Shown here: one piece after another, positions 7,572 to 17,500 of the stretch
How the letters are laid out: each line of letters opens with the position of its first letter
Numbering within the stretch: the first letter of the stretch is position 1
Assembly (NCBI RefSeq): GCF_011777505.1
Contig: NZ_JAATJT010000001.1
Location: 1,426,001-1,490,000 of the forward strand
Direction: 5' to 3'
Origin: Gaetbulibacter sp. S0825
Lineage (GTDB): Bacteria; Bacteroidota; Bacteroidia; Flavobacteriales; Flavobacteriaceae
Length of the DNA stretch: 64,000 bases
Translations under genes and position numbers: made by a program
Notes under the pieces: model-generated
What the model was told of the DNA's origin: nothing
Database searches by the model: none
Seen by the model: the letters and a program-made list of their open reading frames with translations, nothing else

Positions 7572-7579
7572 CAAAGGTA
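7572..7579 (-). promoter_or_regulatory. Bacteroidetes -7 box (TACCTTTG) for cold-shock gene
   Basis: Exact TAnnTTTG on the minus strand, 23 bases before the GTG start of the cold-shock gene. Confidence 0.6.
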
Positions 7580-7667
7580 AAATTTATATGCCAAATTTTA
7601 ACAATTTCTCACATTAATTTAATGTAAAGTTTTGTTTTTAAGAGTTTTGGAATAAAATCTGGAAGAG

Positions 7668-8396
7668 CTATTGATTATCTTCAAGCCTAGCTTTAATACG
7701 TTTTAATACTTCTGTAGCCTGTATTTTATAATTTTTAATCATTGCTAAATGATTGTTTGAAGCTAGCATGTTGTGCAACGCAACGCGCTTTCTATAATCT
7801 TCGCTTTCGGTAAAATATACAATCATTTCTTCGTTAAATTTCCCTAACGTTAAATCGACAAACCAAGGGTATTCCTTAAGTTCATTGAGGTTTTTCATTA
7901 CTTCGGTTTCTAATCGTTCATTATTTTTTTCAATTATTGGCTTATAAAGCGTATATAATTGAACGATGTTTGTAACTAAACTATCCTTTTGATTTGTGCC
8001 TTCATTTGAAACATTTTTTAAAAGCTCAAAACCTTTGGTTTGAATATTGAAAGGTGAGTAGAATGTAGTTAATGAAGTACATTGAATGCATTCTTGATAA
8101 TTATTTCTATTAAGCTCTTTATTGATAATACGATTGCTGTATTTTTGAAGCGAGTCGTAAATTCTTCCTACCTGCGATGCAACTAAAGTATCTGTTTCCA
8201 TATCATAAGATATGGTTCTTAAAATTTTATTTAGGTTGTCTTTTTGTTTTCTGTTCTCATTCCAGTTATTGACTTGTAATGCCAAAAGAATACCAATCAT
8301 TACTAGGAATATTTCACCAATAGCATAAAGTATATATGAGGTAACTTTTTTGTTTTTTATCATGTTATGTCTAACCTTTCGGAATATTTTAAGCAT
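7668..8396 (-). CDS. DUF6090 family membrane-anchored protein
   Basis: Protein of the DUF6090 family, which is of unknown function and common in Flavobacteriia. The N-terminus has the family signature: a basic FRKVRHNM segment, then YILYAIGEIFLVMIGILLALQVNNWNE (given here only as the signature region, about residues 20-46) forming one transmembrane helix, followed by a long alpha-helical soluble part. The start codon overlaps the last codons of the 51-residue gene upstream by 8 bases (ATGCTTAA), implying translational coupling. It is the last gene of the operon that begins with the SGNH/MBOAT pair. A second, diverged DUF6090 copy lies in the same operon. Confidence 0.75.
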   Translation of the reverse strand: MLKIFRKVRHNMIKNKKVTSYILYAIGEIFLVMIGILLALQVNNWNENRKQKDNLNKILRTISYDMETDTLVASQVGRIYDSLQKYSNRIINKELNRNNYQECIQCTSLTTFYSPFNIQTKGFELLKNVSNEGTNQKDSLVTNIVQLYTLYKPIIEKNNERLETEVMKNLNELKEYPWFVDLTLGKFNEEMIVYFTESEDYRKRVALHNMLASNNHLAMIKNYKIQATEVLKRIKARLEDNQ

Positions 8397-8544
8397 CAGA
8401 CTCTTTGTTATCTTCGTTCTCTTCGTTCTCTTCGTTCTCTTCCTTTGTTTCTTTTTTCATTTTAATATAACCAGTTACCAAGCGTACACCTAATCTTGCA
8501 AACAAGATAATGGCAATAACCATTATAATATTAAATCCGTCCAT
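8389..8544 (-). CDS. 51-residue membrane peptide with ENE repeats
   Basis: Short gene between the two DUF6090 genes. It starts MDGFNIIMVIAIILFARLG, a single transmembrane helix at about residues 4-20, followed by basic YIKMKKETK and an acidic tail in which the triplet Glu-Asn-Glu is repeated because a 9-base unit (GAAGAGAAC) occurs three times in tandem. The stop overlaps the start of the downstream DUF6090 gene by 8 bases, and the start lies 60 bases after the upstream DUF6090 stop. The overlap, the sensible topology (N-out or N-in helix with a charged tail) and the lack of another frame support it as a real gene. No family recognised. Confidence 0.65.
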   Translation of the reverse strand: MDGFNIIMVIAIILFARLGVRLVTGYIKMKKETKEENEENEENEDNKESDA

Positions 8545-8604
8545 TACATTTTCTTTAAGTTATAAAATTAGGGTTTTTGTTAGTGTTATGGCTTGGTTTT
8601 ATCT

Positions 8605-9318
8605 TCAATTTAACTCTTTAGTAATAATATCTTGAATTTTATCAATGGTTTTAATGGTACCATTAATGGTGTTTTTTCCGCCATTAAAATTATCTCGATT
8701 TATCCTTAAAATATTTCTTGCCATGGATTCTTCAGAAAACAATTTATTATCCCTTAAAATCACATAAGTCTTAAATTCCATATCTAATACTTCTTCTCTC
8801 ATTATTGGTATCCAGTCGGTTTTAAAAGTTTCTTCAATATCTTCAATTGACTTAATAGCATGATTGGCTTTATCATCATAATAAGTACCTAACAGAAAGC
8901 GCAATTCTTTATTTTTAACTTGATCTAATCCTTTTGATTTTAATACTTCATAGGCATTGGTCAATGGTTGAAAACGATCAAACATGATGACATCTGCTAA
9001 CCAAAATTTTAGACTGTCTTTGTCTTGAGCAGACCATTGGCTCTCTAATATTTTATTAGATGATAATATGGCGTTTTGAAAACTTAAACTAATGTCTTCA
9101 AGAGATAGTTTGTCTTTAATAAGGTTTGCTTTTACTTGTGTTAATATTTCTTCTTCAAATGCACTGCTTTTTCTTGCTTCATTCCAATTGTTAATCGAAA
9201 GAGCAATTAAAATACCAATAACCACAAGTACAATTTCTCCAATGGCGTATTTAAAGTATTGGGATGTTTTGTTTTGTTTCATGAGATTGTAACGAATTTG
9301 TCTAAAAAATTTAATCAT
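8605..9318 (-). CDS. DUF6090 family membrane-anchored protein
   Basis: Second DUF6090 protein, 237 residues, with the same layout as its neighbour: basic FFRQIRYNLM start, then one transmembrane helix in YAIGEIVLVVIGILIALSINNW (signature region about residues 24-46), then a helical soluble domain. It starts 2 bases after the stop of the MBOAT acyltransferase, so the two are almost certainly co-translated. The tight coupling links this uncharacterised family with envelope O-acylation, although no biochemical role is known to me. The two DUF6090 copies are clearly diverged after the helix, so this is not a recent duplication. Confidence 0.75.
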   Translation of the reverse strand: MIKFFRQIRYNLMKQNKTSQYFKYAIGEIVLVVIGILIALSINNWNEARKSSAFEEEILTQVKANLIKDKLSLEDISLSFQNAILSSNKILESQWSAQDKDSLKFWLADVIMFDRFQPLTNAYEVLKSKGLDQVKNKELRFLLGTYYDDKANHAIKSIEDIEETFKTDWIPIMREEVLDMEFKTYVILRDNKLFSEESMARNILRINRDNFNGGKNTINGTIKTIDKIQDIITKELN

Positions 9319-9320
9319 CT

Positions 9321-10736
9321 TTAAAACTGAAAGTATATAAATTGTTCACCACTCCCTTGTGCAATGCACAATGCAAAAACCATAATAGCCCAAACAATTC
9401 CAAGAAATACAGGTGAAGCTTTTTGAGCTACTTCTTTAACCGATGTGTTTCTCATGAACCAATGACATAAAAATAAAATTCCAACTACAGTGCATACTTT
9501 AATAATATCAAAAGTTTCTATAACATTAATTCCATCTGTTTGCATATAGAACATAGATTTTATCATGTTCCAAGCTTTCGGAAAATCTGGTGCTCTAAAA
9601 AAGGTCCAAGTGATGTTTACACATGAAAACGTGATAAACGCTAAGAAGATTCCATTCCATTTGGTTATTTTAAAGGGTAAATATTTTCGTTGTAAACGCT
9701 CGAGAATTAAATAGGTGCCGTGTAAACCACCCCAAACAACAAATGTCCAAGCTGCTCCGTGCCATAACCCACCTAAAAGCATAGTAACCATTAAAGCAAC
9801 ATACATTTTTGTGATTCCATGTCTATTCCCACCTAATGGGATATATAAATAATCCTTTAACCATGATGATAATGTTATGTGCCATCTTTTCCAAAGATCA
9901 GAAAAGCCCAAGGAAGCGTAAGGATATCTAAAGTTATCAGGTAATACAAAACCTAACATTAGTGCTATACCTATGGCACATGTTGAATAACCAGCAAAGT
10001 CAAAAAAGATTTGACCAGAAAAAGCAAGAGTTCCAACCCAAGCATCAATACCATGAATTAATTGTGTTGAATCAAACACAGTATCACTTGTTTCAGCCAA
10101 TAGACTATCTGCCATGACTACTTTTTGGAACAAACCAAGTGTTAACAAAAAGAGTCCCCACAAAAACTGATTGCTTGTTGCTTTTTTGGGTTCGTAAAAC
10201 TGGGTAATCAATTCTTTGGCTCTAACAATTGGTCCTGCCACCAATTGAGGAAAAAAAGTAACATATAAAGCGAAATCTAAAAATGTCTTTGCTCGTTTAG
10301 TTTTCTTTTTATACATATCTATAGTATAAGACATTGTTTGAAATGTATAGAACGAAATTCCCATTGGTAAAAGAATTCCCATTGGGTTAGCTTCAAATTC
10401 GAATCCAAGGGAGTTAACGATTGTAACAAAATTTTCTAGTAAGAAATCACCATATTTAAAAAACGCTAAAAAACCAAGATTAATAGACATGCTTAACAAA
10501 AGCCATAACTTGCGCTTTCTTTGATTTTCTTCTATTGCAAGCCTTTTTCCAGCAGACCAATCAACTACTGTCGAAATCCATAATAATAGAATTAAAGGAG
10601 GGTTCCACATTGCATAAAACAAATAACTTGCCAATAGAAGCATACGTTTCTTGTTTGTCCAAGTGAATAGTTTTGAATAATAAAGTGCTAAAACTATAAC
10701 CAAAAACACTACGAAACTTAATGAATTAAATAACAT
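9321..10736 (-). CDS. MBOAT-family O-acyltransferase (AlgI-like)
   Basis: Polytopic membrane O-acyltransferase expected to move acyl (commonly acetyl) groups across the membrane onto an envelope polymer. The family hallmark LWKRWHITLSSWLKDYLYIP (about residues 280-300) and the invariant His in GGLWHGAAWTF are present; about ten hydrophobic segments span the 471 residues. The partner gene upstream encodes an SGNH-like exported protein with only 2 bases between them, the same logic as AlgI with AlgJ/AlgX or DltB with DltD. The acceptor polymer is unknown; no alginate or teichoic-acid genes are nearby. Confidence 0.88.
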   Translation of the reverse strand: MLFNSLSFVVFLVIVLALYYSKLFTWTNKKRMLLLASYLFYAMWNPPLILLLWISTVVDWSAGKRLAIEENQRKRKLWLLLSMSINLGFLAFFKYGDFLLENFVTIVNSLGFEFEANPMGILLPMGISFYTFQTMSYTIDMYKKKTKRAKTFLDFALYVTFFPQLVAGPIVRAKELITQFYEPKKATSNQFLWGLFLLTLGLFQKVVMADSLLAETSDTVFDSTQLIHGIDAWVGTLAFSGQIFFDFAGYSTCAIGIALMLGFVLPDNFRYPYASLGFSDLWKRWHITLSSWLKDYLYIPLGGNRHGITKMYVALMVTMLLGGLWHGAAWTFVVWGGLHGTYLILERLQRKYLPFKITKWNGIFLAFITFSCVNITWTFFRAPDFPKAWNMIKSMFYMQTDGINVIETFDIIKVCTVVGILFLCHWFMRNTSVKEVAQKASPVFLGIVWAIMVFALCIAQGSGEQFIYFQF

Positions 10737-10738
10737 AA

Positions 10739-11782
10739 TTATTTGGTTTTAGAGTTAGTGATTGCTCCATCTTCTAGCATGATATTAACTAGTTCTTTTG
10801 TGAAAATATCCGCGTTTTCTGCTGAAAGATGAGACCATTCGGGACAGCAGTCAATTGACTTTAGTTGTTCATAATCCTCATAATGATATGCTCTAGCTTT
10901 TGTTACATTGGCTAAAGAATCGAAAAATGTTTCTCTTGAAAAAAATTGTTTTTCACCACCATAGAACATTCCTGAAGATGGACACCTTACTAAAATTAGA
11001 TTACCACCTCTATCAGTAAATTTCTTTGCATCTTTCGCGAAATAATTTGTAGTTGAATTTTTATCTGGTGGAGGTCCTTCAGAGGTTAGGATAAATTTCC
11101 ATGCATTTTTAATTTTGTTTGCAAATACAGTATCAGTTGCACATTGTTCAGACATTCTAACATTTCGATCTATAGAGACATCACCAAATTCAAAAAAAGG
11201 AGGATATGCTGGTCCAGGTGTTCTTTTTTTAAATTTAATATTACGTAGCAATCCTTTTAGGTCAATATTTTCATCACTTTTTTCTTCATGTCCAGACATC
11301 ATGACTAGATTTGATTGTAAAGGCAGTGATAATTGATGGTTTAATCGCTCTGCAAACGTTCTACCATGATAATGTTCAACTTTAGATTGGGCTCGGTGCC
11401 ATGGTTCAGCCTTAGGATATGTCGTTGAAAAAAATAAAGGAGGTGTAACCCCAACTATTATGGTTCCGTTGAACTCTGTATTATTCACAATATCATGAAA
11501 TATTGGAAGAGGGGAGCTTCCTGGTACTGCTAGTTGTAATGGTCGTTTTCCTGTAATGTTTTCAAAAACATCGAGTTGAATATCAAATTGAACACGTGAT
11601 GACCCAGTTAAGATCACATCTTCAGAAGTTAAAAATTCTACTTTTGAACGTTGTGCCGCCCATAATGCTTTATTATCATCAATGGTTGGGTAATAGCCTT
11701 GAGAACGCCAATAAATCTCCCATGTTATTAATGCTAGAAACAGTAATGTTAATGCAATTAAAAATGATTGTTTTAACTTCAT
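10739..11782 (-). CDS. SGNH-hydrolase-like partner of MBOAT acyltransferase
   Basis: Membrane-anchored protein with a periplasmic SGNH/GDSL-like domain. One transmembrane helix covers residues 7-23. The nucleophile block is ILTGSSRVQFD (Ser61 or Ser62) and a His-containing block near the end, EWSHLS (His318), fits the catalytic C-terminal motif. This is the arrangement of AlgJ/AlgX/DltD-type acetyl-transfer partners. It is the first gene of a tightly spaced minus-strand operon (SGNH, MBOAT, DUF6090, small peptide, DUF6090). The polymer being modified is not identified. It could instead be an esterase, but the 2-base spacing to MBOAT argues for acyl transfer. Confidence 0.75.
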   Translation of the reverse strand: MKLKQSFLIALTLLFLALITWEIYWRSQGYYPTIDDNKALWAAQRSKVEFLTSEDVILTGSSRVQFDIQLDVFENITGKRPLQLAVPGSSPLPIFHDIVNNTEFNGTIIVGVTPPLFFSTTYPKAEPWHRAQSKVEHYHGRTFAERLNHQLSLPLQSNLVMMSGHEEKSDENIDLKGLLRNIKFKKRTPGPAYPPFFEFGDVSIDRNVRMSEQCATDTVFANKIKNAWKFILTSEGPPPDKNSTTNYFAKDAKKFTDRGGNLILVRCPSSGMFYGGEKQFFSRETFFDSLANVTKARAYHYEDYEQLKSIDCCPEWSHLSAENADIFTKELVNIMLEDGAITNSKTK

Positions 11783-11847
11783 TTGGTTGGTTTTTTGAAG
11801 TCAATTAAGATCTATAATAGTTCGAGGCTATTATTTAAATGTACACA

Positions 11848-14547
11848 TTATTCTTTAATCACTCTAATACCAACATGTTTACTTTTTATCATACTGTCAT
11901 CATTAGCATCGTAAAAATCGTAAGCACTATAGCCATACACACCATTATCATAATATTCAGCAATATTTCCACCTAAATCATAAATTTCAGCATTACCAAC
12001 TTTGGTTGGTTTCTTTTTGCCTACTTTTTTGTACAAAATAGTGTTCAGCTCTTTTAGTTTTTCTTTGAGCATTGGTACTTCTGCTTTTGTAATATCATAA
12101 CCAGCCCAATAATTTAAAGTAAGTTCTTTAGCTCCAATTTTATGTGCTTGTTTATGCAAGCTTTCAGCTTCTTTAGTATTAGGTAATCTGTAGGTTTCTC
12201 CAGTTTTGTCTGATAACCATTTTACATAATCTTTAGCATCTTGCATACTTACTTCAGCAGGATAATTGTCTATTCCTGCTTCGTAGTTAAAACTTGGTTT
12301 AAAGGCTTTAAACTGTGCATTAGTGACTTCAAAACGACCAATGGATGTAGAGTCTTTTTTGATAAGTAATGTTTCAGGGATTAAAACGCCATTTTTTACT
12401 TCTCCAAATAATCCATCAACACTTTTTGCTTTTTCGATTTTAAATAACTCAGCTAAAGGGCTACCTTCTTTAAATGCTTTGTTTTCAGTTGAAGGTTTAT
12501 TAAATAAATACGTATCAATCCACTTTAATTCCTCATTCATTTTACGTAATTGATGTGTAATTTTCCCTAAGCCATGAGGTTGTCCTGGAAACCAGAGAAA
12601 TCTTACTGGAGTGTCACCAGCTTGTTGTAAGCCTCTAAAATATTCCCAACCTTGATCTCTTGGAACTGCTCTATCTTCACTTCCATGAAAAATAATAGTT
12701 GGTGTTTTGATTTTTTCAATTTCGAATAATGGAGATTTTAAAATATAATTTTCATTATAAGATTTTCCATTGGTATCATCCCAAGGTGCACCACCAAAAT
12801 AGCCTTCATCAAAACTTACTCCAAAACGACAAGTTCCATAATCAGACGTCCAATTTACATCACCTGCTCCTGGAGCTGCAACCTTAAACATATCAGGATA
12901 ACGAACGGTTAGCATAGTAGTTAGGATAGCTCCAGCAGACCATCCCATTGTTCCTAGTTGTTCTCTATCTACCATGCCTTTATCTACCAGAACATCAATT
13001 GCATTAGTAATATCAATCATTTCTGGCTCGTAGTAATTGCCTTTAATGCTTTCTACAAATTCTAATCCATGATTAGATGAGCCATGATAATTTGGTTTTA
13101 ATACAAACATGCCTTTTTGTGATAATAGATGTGGGTACGTACTCCAACGATCACTAAACAAATCTAAATCTGCTCCAGCTGGACCACCATGAATAGATAA
13201 CATTAAAGGATAGCGCTTACCTTCTTGATAGTTTTCAGGATAGATTAAAATTCCTGTAACTTCTTCGTTGTTATAACCTTTCCAAATCATCACTTCCGAT
13301 TTTGCTAAGGCTTTCTTAGAAAGATTTTTATTAAGTTTAACTAATTCTTGTTCATTAGAAAATTTATTGCCATTCAAATCAGCGACATGAAACGTTGGCA
13401 ATCTTGATGCAGTAGAGTAGGTGTATATTACTTTTGTACCATCATCAGATATTGTGATAATAGATGTGTGGTCATTTTTTTTACCTAAATCTATATTAGA
13501 TTTGCTCCAAGAATTAGCGTTTTTCTTATAGTAAGCTAATCTTATATAGGCTTTGTTAGCTAAGGTAACAATAGCATCATTACCAACGACATTATAGCCA
13601 CGACCAATACCTAAATCCCATTTTAAATCTACTTTTTTATACGTATGTGTTGCTAAGGTATAATAATAGAGTTCACTAACACCTGCGCCATTCCATTCTG
13701 GATCTGAAGAGTAAGTTGAAGTAAAATAAAAACCTTCATTATCAGCTGTAAATTGAATTCGCCCCATTGGCTGACCTAGATTGTGTTTAATTTTGGTCAC
13801 TTTGCCAGTTTCAAGGTTTTTTAAGTAATGAAATGGGTCTTGTTGGGCATCAGCTGCATAACTTCTACTACGTTGCATACTGTAAAACAACCATTTTCCA
13901 TCTTTAGAAACTTGATAGCCACTTAAAGGCTTTTCATTATTGGTAAGTCGCTTTGTTGATTTGTTTTTGATATTAAATGTATATACATGATTTGGTCTCC
14001 AATTCAAAGAATCCTCAACTACAATCACATTGTCTTTCTTTTTTTCAAGTTCTTGCTCATATAATGTTTTTCCGTCGTGTGATTGAAACAGTAAAGTGTT
14101 TTCATTTTGCCATTGTAAATTGGAAATTCCATTTTTAAACTCCTTTACTTTTTTGGCTTCTCCACCATAAATACTTAAACGCCAAAGCTTGTTGCCTTTA
14201 TCTCTTGACGACAAAAAATAAATATGTTCACCATCTTTTGAGAATATTGGGCTTGAATCACTATCGTCGCCGTTAGTAAGTTGAATAGTCCTAAAAGCAT
14301 CATCTTTTTTTAAATCTAAGCGTGTCAAATAAATATCAGAGATAAACCGATCTTTATCTTTTACTGGCTTACGCTTGGTCCAAACCACCATATTGTTGTT
14401 TGGCGAAAAAGATACTGAACCCATTGATTCACGGTTAATGACATCTTCTGGTGTCCATTTACTTGGGTCGTTTTTTTTATCTATTTGTGCATTGGAGGCA
14501 AAGCATAACAAACACATTAAAAGTATAGAAGTGATATATTTTTTCAT
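11848..14547 (-). CDS. Exported S9 prolyl-oligopeptidase-like peptidase with C-terminal FGE-like domain
   Basis: Secreted serine peptidase of family S9. A signal peptide covers residues 1-20 (ending CFASNA). A beta-propeller follows to about residue 420, with WD40-like SPDG-type motifs such as FSKDGEHIYFLSSRD. The alpha/beta-hydrolase part contains the nucleophile in GTMGWSAGA (Ser near residue 535), an Asp in HGSEDRAVP and a His in GQPHGLG. The last 200 residues are different: GRFEVTNAQF, TYRLPNTKEAE and YDLGGNIAEY are hallmarks of the formylglycine-generating-enzyme/sulfatase-modifying-factor fold. That extra domain has no cysteine, so it cannot use the known FGE chemistry. The neighbour upstream is a tricorn-like protease. 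Confidence 0.85.
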   Translation of the reverse strand: MKKYITSILLMCLLCFASNAQIDKKNDPSKWTPEDVINRESMGSVSFSPNNNMVVWTKRKPVKDKDRFISDIYLTRLDLKKDDAFRTIQLTNGDDSDSSPIFSKDGEHIYFLSSRDKGNKLWRLSIYGGEAKKVKEFKNGISNLQWQNENTLLFQSHDGKTLYEQELEKKKDNVIVVEDSLNWRPNHVYTFNIKNKSTKRLTNNEKPLSGYQVSKDGKWLFYSMQRSRSYAADAQQDPFHYLKNLETGKVTKIKHNLGQPMGRIQFTADNEGFYFTSTYSSDPEWNGAGVSELYYYTLATHTYKKVDLKWDLGIGRGYNVVGNDAIVTLANKAYIRLAYYKKNANSWSKSNIDLGKKNDHTSIITISDDGTKVIYTYSTASRLPTFHVADLNGNKFSNEQELVKLNKNLSKKALAKSEVMIWKGYNNEEVTGILIYPENYQEGKRYPLMLSIHGGPAGADLDLFSDRWSTYPHLLSQKGMFVLKPNYHGSSNHGLEFVESIKGNYYEPEMIDITNAIDVLVDKGMVDREQLGTMGWSAGAILTTMLTVRYPDMFKVAAPGAGDVNWTSDYGTCRFGVSFDEGYFGGAPWDDTNGKSYNENYILKSPLFEIEKIKTPTIIFHGSEDRAVPRDQGWEYFRGLQQAGDTPVRFLWFPGQPHGLGKITHQLRKMNEELKWIDTYLFNKPSTENKAFKEGSPLAELFKIEKAKSVDGLFGEVKNGVLIPETLLIKKDSTSIGRFEVTNAQFKAFKPSFNYEAGIDNYPAEVSMQDAKDYVKWLSDKTGETYRLPNTKEAESLHKQAHKIGAKELTLNYWAGYDITKAEVPMLKEKLKELNTILYKKVGKKKPTKVGNAEIYDLGGNIAEYYDNGVYGYSAYDFYDANDDSMIKSKHVGIRVIKE

Positions 14548-14565
14548 TTTTTCGAGTATTGATTT

Positions 14566-17500
14566 CTAATTATTGGATTTTGCTGGTTTTGGGAATGGCG
14601 GAGGTACTACTTTTTCACTACCTTGTTTGTTGAGCATATCAAGTACTTCTTTTACTGCACGTTCTAATTGAGGATCTTCACCTTTTGATAATGCCACTGC
14701 ATCTTGTCTTACAGCAATATCTGGAGCTACTCCTTCATTTTCAGCAACCCATTTATTGTTTATTGGATCAAAAACTGCGTTGTCAGGTGCTGTTAGGGCA
14801 CCACCATCAATTAAACTATAATGCACCGAAGATTTTACCAAGCCTCCCCATGTTGTTGATCCAATTAATGGGCCAGCATTTTGTTGTCTAAACACCCAAG
14901 GGAAAAAATCGCCACCTGAACCCGAAAGTTCATTAATAAGCAACGCTTTTGGGCCTAAAATTCCTGCTGGAAGTCGCATTGCTTTCCCATTAGGAACTTC
15001 GTTAGTCAATCCAGCTCTTAGCGTTCTAGTCATTAAATCTACCATGTAATCATCTAATAAACCACCACCATTAAATCGTTCATCTATCACAGCACCTTCT
15101 TTATCTTGTTGTGCAAAGAAATAGCGATTGAAGGATACAAACCCTGCACCACTTGTGTTTGGTACCCAAACGTAAGCAAGTCTGCCATTAGAGAGTTTAT
15201 CAACGAGTCGTCGGTTATCTTCAACCCAAGTGCGTTGACGTAACGAATTTTCACTACGAATAGGTTCTACAATCTCTTTCCATGCGCCATTGAATTCTGG
15301 CTTATCATTAATATGTAGGGTAGTTTGCTTATTTAATGCTCCATCTAATAACTGAAATGGATTATCGTTTGCTGTTAAAGGTTGTCCATTAATACCAACA
15401 ATGTAATGTCCTTCTTTTATGTTTAAACCTGGTTGATCTAACGGACTGCTTAATCCTGGATTCCAACTCTCGGTAGTATAAATGCGTGTGATTTGCCAAC
15501 GGTTACTTTTTGTTTCTAAATCAGCTCCTAAAAGCCCAACCTTAGAATTGTCGACATCTGGATAATCACCGCCAAACACAAAACTATGACCAACAGATAG
15601 TTCCCCATTCACTTGATCTAAGATATACGTTAAATCTGCTCTGTGTTTAACGTAAGGGACTAGAGGCGCATATCGTTTATAAACGACATTCCAATCACGT
15701 CCATGCATATTTGGGTCGTAAAAATAGTCGCGTTCGTAACGCCACGCTTCTTCAAACATTTGTTTCCATTCAGCAGCTTTGTCAAGCTTCATTTGAAGGT
15801 CAACTTTCACGTTTTTTCCTTTACCTGCTGATGCAGAAGCGTCAACAATTTGCCATCCTCCCATAACTTGTGCTAAAATCTTTTTCCTATCAGATGACAT
15901 GGTAAATTGACCTACACCTGACATAAATTCTTCTGCTTTATTGTCATTAAGCTTGTATTTTTGTACAGTTAATCCTCTACTGTTTGCAGCACGTTCCATA
16001 ATAAAAACAGAGCCTTTTGGTCCGCTAATCATATAGACATAATTTCTGACTTGAATGTCCAAAGCTAAGGTGCGTCTTTCAATATTATCAAAGTCAATTT
16101 TTATTGTTGTATCTTCTTTTTTCTCATCAGATTTACCCTTGTCATCTTCTTTTTTCTCTTCTTTCTTTTCGTCTTCTTCTTCATCACTCTTTGGTTTAAA
16201 AGGTGAAGCATCATCACTTTGTAAATTAATTACATAAGCAGCATATTCAGGATTCGCAGTCATCGCACTTGTATTTGCCCAACCTGAACCTAGAGCAACA
16301 TCAGTACTTGCTAAAAAATAAAGATGTTCTTGGTCGGCATCCCAAGCTGGTGCAAATGCATCGGCAAAAGGATTTGTAATGGATTGTGTTTTTCCTGAAT
16401 CTAACGACCAAAGGATGACTTGTCTAAAATTATTTGTACCTGCTTTTGAATAAGCTAACCATTTTGAATCTGGAGACCAACTTAAGCCTAAGCGACCACG
16501 CTCTAGATTATTACCACCAACATCAATGGTTTTTATGGTGCCATCTGAAACGCTAACAACTCTAATTCTAACGTCATCGTCAGTAAAAGCAATATGTGCT
16601 CCATCTGGTGACCAAGTAGGTTCCCAACCTAATTTTGATTCGCCAATAGAGATACTTCTCGGTGTTGACATACCATCTTGATTAGCAATTAGTAATTCGT
16701 ATCCTCTACCACTTTTATCTGAAAACCATGCTACTTCATTGCCCTTTGGAGACCAAATTGGCGTTCTATCTGCAACGCCAGAACTCTCGGTCATATTTCT
16801 TGAATCACCATTTTCAATTGGGACTGTAAAAATTTCACCTCTAGATTCCATAATAGCTCTCTTTCCTGTTGGGGATAATGACACAGATCTAGCAGATCTA
16901 CTAACATCTTCCCATTTGGTTGCAGCCCAAGGAAAATCACCAACAACATTAATGCTAAGTTGTTTAATTGTATTTGAGTTAATATCTAAAGTATGTAAAT
17001 AACCATCGCGCTCAAACACAAGTGTATTATTATGGCCTGATAGTGATTTAATATCTGATCCTTTAAAAGTTGTAACTTGGTTTAATTGAGAGGTTTTTGT
17101 GTTAAATGACCAAATATTAGCCACGAAATCTCTATCTGAAAGGAAGTAGATGTTATCTCCCATCCAGATAGGTTTAATATCTGTTGTTTTGTTATTTGGT
17201 AATAGCGTTTCTTTAGAATTACTAAGATTTAAAATAACTAATGGTGTGTTTTGACCACCTCTATAAGCACGCCATTCCTCATCCCAGCGACTCATTCTAT
17301 CAATAATCATTTGTTTTCCATCTTTTGAATAAGACCCACTTGTACTCCATTGTTTAGTAATTAGTGTTGAGGGACCACCTTTTACAGGAACTGTCCACAA
17401 GCGATCGAAGCTACTAGGAGCAACATCGCGACTAGAGGCATATAAAATATGTTTCCCATCATTAGTCCAACCTCTAACTTGGGCGCCGTTTGGATGCCAA

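Noticed and set aside
11814-11834. Hairpin ATAATAG / CTATTAT between S9 peptidase and SGNH genes
   Set aside because: Only seven A/T-rich pairs, seven-base loop and no T run on the minus strand; too weak for a terminator call.
16055-16237. 60-residue Ser-rich plus-strand frame
   Set aside because: It is the antisense of the Asp/Glu/Lys linker of the tricorn-like protease; low-complexity artefact.
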